A DNA stretch of 37,897 bases from Terriglobia bacterium. GTDB taxonomy: Bacteria > Acidobacteriota > Terriglobia > Acidiferrales > UBA7541. Where the stretch lies: the NCBI GenBank assembly GCA_020072805.1, contig JAIQGC010000019.1, positions 1-37,897 of the forward strand. Direction: 5' to 3'. Made by a program: the position numbers and the translations under genes. The notes under the pieces are model-generated. The model worked only from the letters and a program-made list of their open reading frames with translations. It was not told the origin of the DNA and made no database searches. This document shows, in pieces, positions 1 to 11,174 of the stretch (the first letter of the stretch is position 1; the number at the start of each line of letters is the position of its first letter).

Positions 1-2095
1 GGTCAATCTCGATCACCTTGTCCAGATGCTCGATGCCCAGAATCATGCGGTGCGCCCCGGGCGGCTCCATCGAGCGATAGAGCTTCTGCGCCAGCGCGCG
101 GTAAAGAATATCGTTCACCAGCGTGGATTTTCCCGAGCCGGAAACTCCCGTCACCACCGTGAGCAGCCCCAGCGGAATCGTCGCATCCACGTTGCGCAGG
201 TTGTTGGCCGAAGCTCCCAGCACCTGTAAAGACTTCCCGTTCGGCGTGCGCCGCTTCTCTGGCACCGCGATGCTCGCCGCTCCGGAAAGATAGCGGCCCG
301 TGAGCGACTGCGCATTGCCGGCGATTTCCTCCGGCTTGCCCTGCGCCACCAGATAACCTCCAGCGTTTCCCGCGCCGGGGCCCAGGTCCACCACGTAATC
401 GGCGCGCCGTATGGTCTCCTCGTCGTGCTCCACCACCAGCACGGTGTTGCCGAGGTCGCGCAGCCGCGTGAGCGATCCCAGCAGGCGGTCGTTGTCCCGC
501 GCGTGCAGCCCGATGGAAGGCTCGTCCAGCACGTACAGCACGCCGCGCAGCCGCGAACCAATCTGCGTGGCCAGGCGAATCCGCTGCGCCTCCCCGCCGG
601 AAAGCGTGGCTGCCGAGCGGTCCAGGCTGAGATAGCCCAGTCCCACGCCCAACAGGAAATCGATCCGCGCGGCCACCTCCTCGAGCGGCCGCGCCGCGAT
701 TTCCAGCTGGCGCGGTGTCAGTTCGGCCAGCATCGCATCCACCACCGGCCGCGCCGCGGTCAGCGAGAGCGCCGTAAAATCCGCGATCGAGCGCCCCGCC
801 AGCCGTATCGCCAGGCTTTCCGGCCGAAGCCGGTGCCCCGCGCAGGCCGTGCACAGCGTCGGGGACATGTACTGTGTCATCCATTCGCGGTAGCTGTCCG
901 AGCCGCTCTCTTCAAAATTCCCTTCTAGAAATGTGAGGATGCCCGGAAAATGAAAACCCTTCTCGGCCTTCGCACCCGCGGCCTTCCCCGCCCGCGCCTT
1001 GCCGTTCCCTGCCCCTTCCCCGCTGGCCTTCGACGAGGGATACCCGTAGAGCAGAAGATTCTGTATGCGCGCGGAATATTTTTCGAACGGCGTATCCAGC
1101 TTGAACCCGTGCGCATAAGCCCCCAGCTCCAGCGTGCGCTTGAGGATCGCCGAACCCGATCCGGGGCCCAATCCGCCGTCAAAAAGCGGCCGCGTCCAGT
1201 CCGTAATCACCTTGGCCGGATCGAAATTATATTTCGACCCAAGCCCGTTGCACGCAGGGCAGGCGCCATAAGGCGAATTGAAGCTGAACGAGCGCGGTTC
1301 CGGCTGCGGCACGGAGATTCCGCAATCCGGGCACGCCAGCTTTTCCGAAAACACATGCTCCTTGCCCTCCACCACCGCCACCGTCACCAGCCCCTGCGCC
1401 AGCTTCAGCGCCGTGGTGATGGACTGCTCGAGCCGCGCCGCGATCCCCGGCTTCAGCAGCAGCCGGTCCACCACGATCTCGATCGTGTGGTTCTTGCGCT
1501 TGTCCAGCTCCTGCGGCTCATCCAGAGGACAAAGTTCCCCGTCAATCCGCGCCCGCACATAGCCTTCCTGCGCGTATTTCTCCAGTTCCTTGCGGTACGC
1601 TCCCTTCCTCCCGCGCACCACCGGCGCCAGGATCATGATGCGGTCTTCGGGCCCGCACAGCCGCCCGCCCAGAATCGCCTGCACAATCTGGTCGCTGCTC
1701 TGCCGCGCGATGGGAATCGAACAGTTGGGGCAATGCGGAACGCCGATCGCGCAGTAAATCACGCGCAGATAGTCGTAGACTTCCGTGACGGTCCCCACCG
1801 TCGAGCGCGGCGAGCGCGAAGTGGTCTTCTGCTCGATGGAAATCGCCGGCGAAAGCCCCTCGATCACGTCCACGTCCGGCCGCTCCATCTGGTCCAGGAA
1901 TTGCCGCGCGTATGCCGAAAGTGACTCCACGTAGCGCCGCTGCCCCTCGGCATAAATCGTGTCGAAGGCCAGCGACGATTTTCCCGACCCGGACAGCCCG
2001 GTAATCACCGAAAGGCTGTTGCGGGGGATCTCCACGCTGATGTTCTTCAAGTTGTGCTGCCGCGCGCCCCGCACGACAAGTTTGGTAAGTCCCAT
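1..2095 (-). CDS. uvrA: UvrABC excinuclease subunit A (3' end beyond window)
   Basis: UvrA is the damage-recognition ATPase of nucleotide excision repair; it loads UvrB at lesions in the cytoplasm. About 698 codons are visible out of a usual 940-1000, and the C-terminus lies off the left edge. The first Walker A (GLSGSGKSS) is at residues 33-41. A CxxC...CxxC zinc module starts near residue 253, a CTACAGHRL segment follows in the middle, the ABC signature LSGGEAQRI is near 500, and the second Walker A (GVSGSGKST) is near 650. The ATG at 2093-2095 gives the conserved start [19 protein letters not shown]. Around nt 960-1040 there is a Gly/Ala/Lys-rich stretch just before the conserved [13 protein letters not shown] segment, probably a flexible insertion. 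The gene stands apart from the respiratory operon, with a gap of almost 400 nt upstream. Confidence 0.97.
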   Translation of the reverse strand, partial: MGLTKLVVRGARQHNLKNISVEIPRNSLSVITGLSGSGKSSLAFDTIYAEGQRRYVESLSAYARQFLDQMERPDVDVIEGLSPAISIEQKTTSRSPRSTVGTVTEVYDYLRVIYCAIGVPHCPNCSIPIARQSSDQIVQAILGGRLCGPEDRIMILAPVVRGRKGAYRKELEKYAQEGYVRARIDGELCPLDEPQELDKRKNHTIEIVVDRLLLKPGIAARLEQSITTALKLAQGLVTVAVVEGKEHVFSEKLACPDCGISVPQPEPRSFSFNSPYGACPACNGLGSKYNFDPAKVITDWTRPLFDGGLGPGSGSAILKRTLELGAYAHGFKLDTPFEKYSARIQNLLLYGYPSSKASGEGAGNGKARAGKAAGAKAEKGFHFPGILTFLEGNFEESGSDSYREWMTQYMSPTLCTACAGHRLRPESLAIRLAGRSIADFTALSLTAARPVVDAMLAELTPRQLEIAARPLEEVAARIDFLLGVGLGYLSLDRSAATLSGGEAQRIRLATQIGSRLRGVLYVLDEPSIGLHARDNDRLLGSLTRLRDLGNTVLVVEHDEETIRRADYVVDLGPGAGNAGGYLVAQGKPEEIAGNAQSLTGRYLSGAASIAVPEKRRTPNGKSLQVLGASANNLRNVDATIPLGLLTVVTGVSGSGKSTLVNDILYRALAQKLYRSMEPPGAHRMILGIEHLDKVIEID

Positions 2096-2486
2096 ACTCT
2101 TCGAACGCCCCCTCCCGGGAGCTCCGGCGCACAGTGAGTACACTGCGCCCAGCTTAACTCTTGAAAGTAGCAAGGCGGCTAGCAGCGGTCAAGCCGGAAG
2201 CACCGGCGGAAAAGCCGAAAAAAGGCGGCGGCGCGGAGCGGGTAATTTTGGGAGGTAAGCGGCCATTTTTACAAGGTTTCGGATTGGCAATGCACTGATA
2301 ACACGGCACTTAACTATGGCCTGCCGCTTGCCACTATGAAACCGAAGGGGAGGCGAGTCGAGATCCCTTTAGGGGATTGAGGGCTGGGCCGGCTCGTACC
2401 TCCCCTACACCACCTCCCCTGGAACACACCCAGAGTTATCTTTACTCTTCGCCTGTTTTCAAATTGGAAGGAATCAGAATCGCGCG
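2096..2486. other. gene-free region between uvrA and ctaF; inverted repeat
   Basis: This 391-nt stretch holds the upstream region of uvrA and the downstream region of the respiratory operon. I see no credible coding sequence. AGGGGAGG at 2346-2353 is complementary to CCTCCCCT at 2399-2406 and again at 2413-2420, with a smaller ATCCC/GGGAT hairpin inside. It may end transcripts from the ctaF side, but no T-run follows on the minus strand, so a terminator role is uncertain. No convincing uvrA promoter or LexA-type box was seen. Confidence 0.4.
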
Positions 2487-2771
2487 TTAGTACCAGCTGC
2501 GCGTGGCATAGTCCGCCAGCGTCATGAACAGCAGCAGGCCCAGCCAGAACACCCCGGCAACCACGATGAGCTTGGTGCGGCCGGGGCTATAGCGCACATG
2601 CATGAAATAGAGCACCACCAGCGTGGCCTTGAGCGTGGCGATGACCAGCGCCACCACGATGTTCCACGGACCCAGCTCCACGTAGGCGGCCCCCACGGTG
2701 ACCGCGGTGAGAACCATCAGCGTCAGGATGATTCCCAGATAAAGTTTCGGCGATACGATATGTTCAGACAC
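2487..2771 (-). CDS. ctaF: Cytochrome c oxidase subunit IV, prokaryotic type
   Basis: This is the small membrane subunit of the haem-copper oxidase, 94 aa with three hydrophobic helices. It has the family pattern of a short polar N-terminus (VSPKLYLGI), a first helix, then ALVIATLKATLVVLYFMHV, which is typical of the COX4_pro family, and a last helix ending near LADYATRSWY. Its role is stabilisation or assembly of the complex; it carries no redox centre. The start is GTG at 2769-2771, 14 nt after the stop of ctaE, and it is the last gene of the operon. Family assignment rests on the lysine-centred second helix and on position. Confidence 0.9.
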   Translation of the reverse strand: MSEHIVSPKLYLGIILTLMVLTAVTVGAAYVELGPWNIVVALVIATLKATLVVLYFMHVRYSPGRTKLIVVAGVFWLGLLLFMTLADYATRSWY

Positions 2772-2785
2772 GCGCCTTCTCCGTC

Positions 2786-3469
2786 CTATTTGTGCCGCCG
2801 GTCAATCAAGTACAGCAGCGGAAAAAGATAAATCCACACGATGTCCACGAAGTGCCAGTACAGCCCCACCATTTCCACCGGCGTGTTGTATTTCGCCGTG
2901 AAGCGCCCCTGCATCGATTGCCGAATCAGCCAGATCAGCAGGCCCGCGCCGACCACCATGTGCAGCGCGTGCAGCCCGGTCATCCCGAAATACAGCGAAA
3001 AGAAGAGCTGCGCATGCGCGGCAAAATCCGGATCAGCTTTGGCTGCGGCGGCGGAAACGTCTTCGGCGGGGATGTGGAACGACGAGCCCGGAACCAGGTG
3101 ATGCTCGAACTTGGCCGCGTATTCCACGGTCTTGACGCCCAGGAAGATTCCGCCCAGGAGCAGCGTCAAAATTAGGAACAGGGTGATGAGCTTCTGCTTC
3201 CCCGTGTGCCCGGCCCACACCGCCATGGCCATGGTGAAGCTGCTGGCCAGCAGCACGCCTGTATTGAACGCGCCCAGCTTCAAATCCAAGGTGTTGCTGC
3301 CCATGGCGAAGGCCACCGGATTCGCGTGGCGATTCACCGTGTACGCGAGAAAAATTCCGCCGAAGAACATCACTTCGGTGATCAGAAATATCCACATGCC
3401 CAGCGAAGCGGATTCCCGCTGCTGTTCCAGCGTTTCAAAATGTCCGTACAGCTCTCCGGTGCGATGCAC
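2786..3469 (-). CDS. ctaE: Cytochrome c oxidase subunit III
   Basis: Integral membrane subunit III of the caa3 oxidase, 227 aa. It shows the family's N-terminal helix LGMWIFLITEVMFFGGIFLA, a central amphipathic stretch, and the signature GLHALHMVVGAGLLIWLI followed by YWHFVDIVWIYLFPLLYL. Subunit III binds no metal but supports proton uptake and stability of subunit I. The GTG start at 3467-3469 is preceded by a GGGGAG ribosome-binding site six bases upstream. It lies 28 nt after ctaD and 14 nt before ctaF in the same operon. Five membrane spans can be seen, fewer than the seven of mitochondrial-type subunit III, which fits the short bacterial form. Confidence 0.95.
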   Translation of the reverse strand: MHRTGELYGHFETLEQQRESASLGMWIFLITEVMFFGGIFLAYTVNRHANPVAFAMGSNTLDLKLGAFNTGVLLASSFTMAMAVWAGHTGKQKLITLFLILTLLLGGIFLGVKTVEYAAKFEHHLVPGSSFHIPAEDVSAAAAKADPDFAAHAQLFFSLYFGMTGLHALHMVVGAGLLIWLIRQSMQGRFTAKYNTPVEMVGLYWHFVDIVWIYLFPLLYLIDRRHK

Positions 3470-3497
3470 TCAGCACTCCCCTTCCACTTTCAGATAA

Positions 3498-5171
<1,674 letters not shown>

Positions 5172-5175
5172 AAGC

Positions 5176-6159
5176 CTATTTCTTCCCCATGTGCGGCGCT
5201 TCGGCGGGGGCTTCGGAAGCCGGGGCCGGCGCCTGCAATGACTTGATGTATGCCGTCAAACTCAAAACCTGCTCCTCGGTCACCAGCCCCTGGAAACTGG
5301 GCATCAGCGGCTGATAGCCCGCCACGATTTTTGCCTTCGGAGAGAGGATCGACTCGCGGACATACGCATCATCCGCCTGCACCGTGGTCCCGTCCGCCAG
5401 CTTCACCTTCGAACCATAGAGCCCCACCAGCGACGGCCCGCGTCCCTTGCCGGTCGGCAGGTGGCAGGTGTTGCACGAATATTGCGTGAAAAGCTTCTCT
5501 CCCGCTCCCGCCGGATTGGCGTCCTGCGCGCCTCCGCTCAGCCACGCCGCGTACTCCGCCGGTTCCATCACCGTGACCCAGCCGGTCATCAGCGCGTGGC
5601 TCGTGCCGCAATACTGCGAGCAATAAAAATGGTAGCGCCCGGTCTTGGTCGCCCGGAACCACAGCGTGGTGTACCGTCCGGGAACCACGTCCATCTTGAT
5701 TCGGAAGTTGGGAATCGAAAAATCGTGGATCACGTCCTCGCTGGCCATGATCAGCTTCACGTTGCGGCCCACCGGCACGTGCAGTTCGTTGATTTCCCGC
5801 CGCCCGTCCGTGTGCTGCAGCTTCCACATCCACTGCTTGCCGATCACGTACACGTCCAGGGTGTCGCTGGGCGCCCGCCGGAAATCCATGTAAATCACCG
5901 CGCCCCAGGCGAACATCACCATGGCCAGCACCAGCGGAATCAGCGTCCAGACGATTTCCAGCGGCACCGAGCCGTGCACCGGCACGCCGATTTCCGTCTG
6001 CTTCTTGCGCCGGTATTTCAGCGAAAAAATAACAACGAGAACAACCACCAGCAGGGCAAAAAACAGCGATGTGCCCAGGATGTATAACGTCAGGGCGTCA
6101 ACGCCGCCCGCGAAGTTGGACGCCTGCTCGGGAAGTATGGATGAGTTTTGCAACTGCAC
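5176..6159 (-). CDS. ctaC: caa3 oxidase subunit II fused to cytochrome c
   Basis: Subunit II accepts electrons at CuA and passes them to subunit I; in caa3 enzymes a C-terminal cytochrome c domain replaces or docks the soluble donor. This 327-aa protein has two N-terminal membrane helices (about 25-48 and 68-88), a cupredoxin domain with the first CuA histidine in VIHDFSIP and the ligand loop [12 protein letters not shown] near 180-191, then a haem site CNTCH near 227 with an Ala/Pro-rich tail. The usual Glu of CSE(x)CG, a backbone-carbonyl ligand, is Gln here, a common substitution. The start is GTG at 6157-6159, with AAGGAG about 12 nt upstream. It sits 4 nt after sco and 4 nt before ctaD. 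Confidence 0.97.
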   Translation of the reverse strand: MQLQNSSILPEQASNFAGGVDALTLYILGTSLFFALLVVVLVVIFSLKYRRKKQTEIGVPVHGSVPLEIVWTLIPLVLAMVMFAWGAVIYMDFRRAPSDTLDVYVIGKQWMWKLQHTDGRREINELHVPVGRNVKLIMASEDVIHDFSIPNFRIKMDVVPGRYTTLWFRATKTGRYHFYCSQYCGTSHALMTGWVTVMEPAEYAAWLSGGAQDANPAGAGEKLFTQYSCNTCHLPTGKGRGPSLVGLYGSKVKLADGTTVQADDAYVRESILSPKAKIVAGYQPLMPSFQGLVTEEQVLSLTAYIKSLQAPAPASEAPAEAPHMGKK

Positions 6160-6163
6160 GGTC

Positions 6164-7030
6164 CTAGTGTACTCCTTGCAAATTCGCGCCAGCCCCGAGT
6201 TTCGCGAGGCGGGTCACCCGGCTTTCATACCAGCGGAAGATCAGTATCCCGAAGACCAGCGCCAGCACGGTCAGAATTCCCACCGCGCGCACCACCGTTA
6301 AAATCGTCGCGCTGTAGCGCGCCGCGCCGGGATCGTATTGAAAGCAGAACAGCAGCACGTGGTCGCTCACCGTCCCGATCTTGCCCGCCGAAGCTTCCAC
6401 CAGTCCCAGCCGCACGTCCCGCGGCGAAAAATCCACCCCGTAGAAATACCGCGAAATGTGCCCCGCCGGCGTCAGCAGCAGAATCCCGCTGGCATGCGCG
6501 AACAATCCGCTTTTGGCGTCGTAGCTGTAATGATAGTTCGCCGCCTCGGTTACTTGCGCAATCGCTTCCTGGCCGCCGCTTAGATAATGCCACCCGCCCG
6601 CGGTTTCCGGACGGCCGTAGCGCGACATCGCTTCCTTCTTCTTGCGCGCCGCGATTTCCGGCGTGTCCTTCGGATCAAAACTGATCAGCACCACTTCGTA
6701 GTCGCTGCCCGGCCGCAGCGAAAGCATTTTCAGCGTCCCGGCAATTCCCTGCTGCAACTGGTCGCACAGCGCCGGGCACTGGTAATAGACAAACGCCAGC
6801 AACACCGGCCGGATCCCGTAATAATCCCCCAGGCGCACTTCCCGCCCGGTCTCGTCGCGGAACGCCGCCGTTCCCGGAATCACCGCGTCCAATTTCGGCG
6901 CGAAGCCGATCGAGCGCAGCGAAGCGGGCAGCCCCGGATCGGTAACCCCTTCCGGAATCGTTTGCGCGGACGCGCTCCAGGCTGCGCCCAGCAGCACGGC
7001 CATTCCGGCGAGTTGGCGAATCCGGCTCAT
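6164..7030 (-). CDS. SCO1/SenC family copper chaperone
   Basis: SCO proteins deliver copper to CuA of subunit II or keep its cysteines reduced, on the outer face of the membrane. The 288-aa protein has a signal peptide ending near ASAQT, a thioredoxin-like domain with the metal-binding CPALC (CxxxC) near residue 87 and the matching His in SDHVLLF, and a C-terminal membrane helix (VGILTVLALVFGILIF) followed by basic residues. The C-terminal anchor differs from the N-terminally anchored mitochondrial form. It is encoded directly ahead of ctaC with a 4-nt gap, as expected for a CuA assembly factor. Confidence 0.93.
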   Translation of the reverse strand: MSRIRQLAGMAVLLGAAWSASAQTIPEGVTDPGLPASLRSIGFAPKLDAVIPGTAAFRDETGREVRLGDYYGIRPVLLAFVYYQCPALCDQLQQGIAGTLKMLSLRPGSDYEVVLISFDPKDTPEIAARKKKEAMSRYGRPETAGGWHYLSGGQEAIAQVTEAANYHYSYDAKSGLFAHASGILLLTPAGHISRYFYGVDFSPRDVRLGLVEASAGKIGTVSDHVLLFCFQYDPGAARYSATILTVVRAVGILTVLALVFGILIFRWYESRVTRLAKLGAGANLQGVH

Positions 7031-7034
7031 TTCC

Positions 7035-7470
7035 CTATTTCTTTTTTCCGGCGGGCGCGGGGGCCGTAACCGGCAAACCTTTCTCGGAGATAATCTTCAT
7101 CGCTTCTTCCACGGGAATCTCCGCGATGCCCGCCTTTTCGTCCACCCAGCGCGTCTGCGAAAGATTTTTACGCTCGCGCGCCCGCATGTCGCGAAGGTCC
7201 TGCTGCGGATCGGTTTCGTGTCCGGGGACGCCCTGCAAAAACGGCTCGGGCAGTGCCTTGGGCGGCTCCGCCTGCCGCGCCGTGGCTGCCTGGACATCCG
7301 CGCGCCGCGCGTGTTCCAGAGAAACGCTGTAAATCGCCCAGCAGAGATAGTAGCTGGCCACCAAGACCACGGCCATCACCACCAGAAATTTCAGAATCCA
7401 GGGTACCTGAATGTCCTTGGCTTCGAACCCCACGTCCTTATGGACCGGGTCCTGCCCCGTATTGTGCTGT

Positions 7471-7481
<11 letters not shown>
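7035..7481 (-). CDS. Uncharacterised single-span membrane protein of the ACIII/caa3 operon
   Basis: 148 aa of unknown function. Residues about 29-51 form one membrane helix (ILKFLVVMAVVLVASYYLCW). A hydrophilic Ala/Pro/Glu-rich linker follows, then a conserved-looking block TRWVDEKAGIAEIPVEEAMK and a basic tail PAPAGKKK. From memory, small proteins with a similar W-(V/x)-D...G...IP...AM block accompany oxidase and SCO genes in other phyla; no function is established that I can name. The ATG at 7479-7481 overlaps the end of actF by 11 nt, and the stop is 4 nt before sco, so it is co-translated with both. It could be an assembly factor or an extra subunit bridging ACIII and the oxidase; that is inference. 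Confidence 0.85.
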
Positions 7482-8645
<1,164 letters not shown>

Positions 8646-8646
<1 letters not shown>

Positions 8647-9257
8647 CAGTGCGCTCCTCCTTCGGGGGTGTGCTCCGCCGGCGCCGATTCCGGCCCGGCT
8701 TTCAGCTTGCGCAGCGTTTCCGGAGAAAGCATTCCTGCCGGCGCGTTGCGGCTCAATTGCAGCGCGCGAATATAGGCAATGATGGCCCAGCGGTCATGCG
8801 CATTCACCTGCGCCGAATAATCGTACATCGCGCCGAATCCGTGCGTGATCACGTCGAAGAAGTATCCCACCGGAGCCTGTCGCAGGCGCTCCTGCTGGTA
8901 CGACGGCGGATGCTTCATCCCGCGCACCGCGATCATTCCGTTGCCGTCCCCTTCCGCTCCGTGGCACGGCGCACAGAAAATTCCATAACGCTCGCGCCCG
9001 CGCTCCAGCAGCGCCTGCGTGATGGGCAGCGGAAAAAATGTCGAATCCTTGGGCACCGCCAGTTCATCCTCGGCCAGCGCTCCCCGCTCCACCGTGTTCT
9101 CCTCCGGCGTGCGGCTGCCCCGCCCGTCGCTGAAAAACGCGCTGGGCGTCAGCGGATTATTCTTGGGCTGGTCGGCCATGTCCTGGCGGCAGCCTCCCGC
9201 CAGCGGCAGCAGCACTGCCGCCGCGAAAATCGCGCAATTGCGCAGCGCGCTACTCAT
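8646..9257 (-). CDS. actE: Alternative complex III monohaem cytochrome c subunit ActE
   Basis: A 203-aa lipid-anchored cytochrome c. The N-terminal signal LLPLAGGC ends in a lipobox cysteine near residue 23. The haem motif CAPCH is near residue 95, followed by GAEGDGNG, a YFFDVITHGFGAMYDYS segment that resembles the methionine-ligand region, and DRWAIIAYIRALQLS, the usual C-terminal cytochrome helix. In characterised ACIII, ActE is the mobile or terminal haem that hands electrons to the oxidase. It overlaps actD by 8 nt and actF by 3 nt. Confidence 0.94.
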
Positions 9258-9798
9258 CGAGCACCTCGGCCACGCTGGCCGGTTTCAGCCCCTCGAGAAA
9301 CTTCCGGGCTCCCGCGCCGTCAAAACTCGCCTTCCCCGCCTCGATGCACAAAAAGAAACGGTCGCTCGAAGCGTGCGCGGCAAACCGCGCCACGTTGAAC
9401 ACCGGATGATACGGCTGCGGCAGCTTGTTCAACGCCAGCATCCCGAACACCGCGAACGTCGCCGCTCCCAGCACCGTCGTTTCAAACGTCACCGGAATAA
9501 ACGCCGGCCAACTGTTCAGCGGCCGGCCGCCGATATTCAGAGGATAGGCGATCACCGAAGTCCAGTATTGCAGCCCGAATCCCGCGCAGCCTCCCAGAAT
9601 CCCGCCCAGCAGCGTGATCTGCGGCACCCACGTGCGCTTCAGCCCCAGCGCCTCGGAAAGCCCTTCCACCGGATAGGGCGTGTAAGCGTTCAAGTTCGCA
9701 AAACCCGCCGCGCGGGTCTTCTCCGCCGCTTCCAGAAGCTCTTCCGGCGTCGCGAATTCCGCCATCACCCCGTATAGTTTTGAACTCTGCTCGTTCAT
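9250..9798 (-). CDS. actD: Alternative complex III subunit ActD (DUF3341 type)
   Basis: A 182-aa membrane subunit of ACIII. The N-terminal cytosolic domain starts MNEQSSKLYGVMAEFATPEE and reads like the DUF3341 family (GVMAEF...LLEAAEKTRAAGF...AYTPYPVEG). Two membrane helices follow (ITLLGGILGGCAGFGLQYW and a second near FETTVLGAATFAVFGMLAL), then a C-terminal segment with SSDRFFLCIEA. It carries no redox centre and is thought to stabilise ActC and ActF. The frame is open further upstream, but the start at 9796-9798 is chosen because it overlaps the actC stop as ATGA and begins the conserved domain. Confidence 0.93.
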   Translation of the reverse strand: MNEQSSKLYGVMAEFATPEELLEAAEKTRAAGFANLNAYTPYPVEGLSEALGLKRTWVPQITLLGGILGGCAGFGLQYWTSVIAYPLNIGGRPLNSWPAFIPVTFETTVLGAATFAVFGMLALNKLPQPYHPVFNVARFAAHASSDRFFLCIEAGKASFDGAGARKFLEGLKPASVAEVLDE

Positions 9799-11174
9799 TT
9801 CTGTTCCTCGGAAGTGTGCGCCACCAGCTCGCGCATCTCGGCGATGGAAATCGCCGGCAGCGTGCGCACAAACAGGAATATCAGCATCACAAAGAGCCCA
9901 ATCGTTCCCGCGAACGTCCCCACATCCCAGATCGTCGGCCGGTAATTGCCCCACGCCGAGGGCATGAAGTCGCGGTGCAGGCTCATCACCACGATCACGA
10001 AGCGCTCCAGCCACATCCCCACGTTGATCACCAGCGACATCACAAAGAGCAGCGCCACGTTCGTGCGCGCCCGGTGCAGCCACAGCAATTGCGGGATCAC
10101 GATGTTGCACAGGATCAGCGCCCAGTAAAACGCCGCGTACGGCCCGTGCATCCGGTTCATGGCCAGGAAGCTGTCGTACTTATTCCCCGAATAAAACGCC
10201 ATGAAGAATTCCATGCAGTAGCCGTAAGCCACGATCAGCCCCGTCGCCAGCATCACCTTGGCCATGTTCTCCAGATGGCGCATGGTGATGAAATCCTCGA
10301 GCCCGTAAAACTTGCGCAGCGGAATCGCCAGCGTCACCACCATGGCGAAGCCCGAATAAATCGCCCCGGCCACGAAGTACGGCGGGAAAATCGTCGTGTG
10401 CCAGCCCGGCACCACCGCCACCGCGAAGTCGAAGCTCACCACCGTGTGCACCGAAACCACCAGCGGCGTCGCCAGGCCCGCCAGCAGCAGGTAGGCCATC
10501 TGGTAGCGGTGCCAGTGCCGCGCCGAACCCCGCCAGCCCATGGCCAGCAGCCCGTAAATCATCTGCTGCGGCCGCGAAGTCGCCCGGTCCCGCAGCGTCG
10601 CCAGGTCCGGCAGCAGGCCCACGAACCAGAACAGCAGCGAAACCGTGAAATACGTGGATACCGCGAAAACGTCCCAGATCAGCGGGCTGCGGAATTGCGG
10701 CCAGATCCCCATCGTATTGGGATACGGCATCATGAAGTACGCCGCATACCACGGCCGCCCCGTGTGAATCAGCGGAAACAATCCCGCGCAGGCCACCGCG
10801 AACAGCGTCATGGCCTCGGCAAAGCGGTTGATCGACGTCCGCCACTTCTGATTCAGCAGCAGCAAAATCGCCGAAATCAGCGTGCCCGCATGTCCGATAC
10901 CGATCCACCAGACGAAATTGACGATGGCGAAGCCCCAGGCGACCGGGATGTTCAGTCCCCAGATCCCCGTGCCCCTGGCGATCAGGTACGCCACGCACAT
11001 TCCCAGCATCATCACCAGGCCGAAAGCGATGCTGATCCCGAAAAACCAGCCCGCTCCCGCCGGCCGGCTGAGCACAATCGAGCTGATCTTTTCCGTTACC
11101 GTTCCAAACGTGTGGCCGGGCTCGACAACCGGAGCGACCCTGCGCAGGGAAGATGTATCGTTCGTCGCGCTCAT
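9795..11174 (-). CDS. actC: Alternative complex III NrfD-like membrane subunit ActC
   Basis: ActC is the NrfD/PsrC-family quinol-binding membrane subunit of ACIII. The 459-aa protein has about ten helices. Typical stretches are GWFFGISIAFGLVMMLG at the first helix, NFVWWIGIGHAGTLISAIL, a HTGRPWYAAYFMMPYPNTMGIWPQFRSPLIWD loop (quoted here only by its ends), HTVVSFDFAVAVVPGWHTT and IFPPYFVAGAIYSGFA. The HTGRPW, HTVVSFDF and GWHTT histidines and acids lie where NrfD-like proteins bind quinol. The chosen ATG at 11172-11174 overlaps the actB stop by 4 nt (ATGA), whereas the longer open frame upstream is only actB antiphase sequence. Confidence 0.96.
   Translation of the reverse strand: MSATNDTSSLRRVAPVVEPGHTFGTVTEKISSIVLSRPAGAGWFFGISIAFGLVMMLGMCVAYLIARGTGIWGLNIPVAWGFAIVNFVWWIGIGHAGTLISAILLLLNQKWRTSINRFAEAMTLFAVACAGLFPLIHTGRPWYAAYFMMPYPNTMGIWPQFRSPLIWDVFAVSTYFTVSLLFWFVGLLPDLATLRDRATSRPQQMIYGLLAMGWRGSARHWHRYQMAYLLLAGLATPLVVSVHTVVSFDFAVAVVPGWHTTIFPPYFVAGAIYSGFAMVVTLAIPLRKFYGLEDFITMRHLENMAKVMLATGLIVAYGYCMEFFMAFYSGNKYDSFLAMNRMHGPYAAFYWALILCNIVIPQLLWLHRARTNVALLFVMSLVINVGMWLERFVIVVMSLHRDFMPSAWGNYRPTIWDVGTFAGTIGLFVMLIFLFVRTLPAISIAEMRELVAHTSEEQK

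Noticed and set aside
2346-2420. Rho-independent terminator for the respiratory operon
   Set aside because: The inverted repeat is real, but the arms are 45 nt apart and no T-run follows on the minus strand.
9799-10110. N-terminal extension of actD by about 104 codons
   Set aside because: It lies fully inside actC in another frame; the ATGA overlap at 9795-9798 marks the real start.
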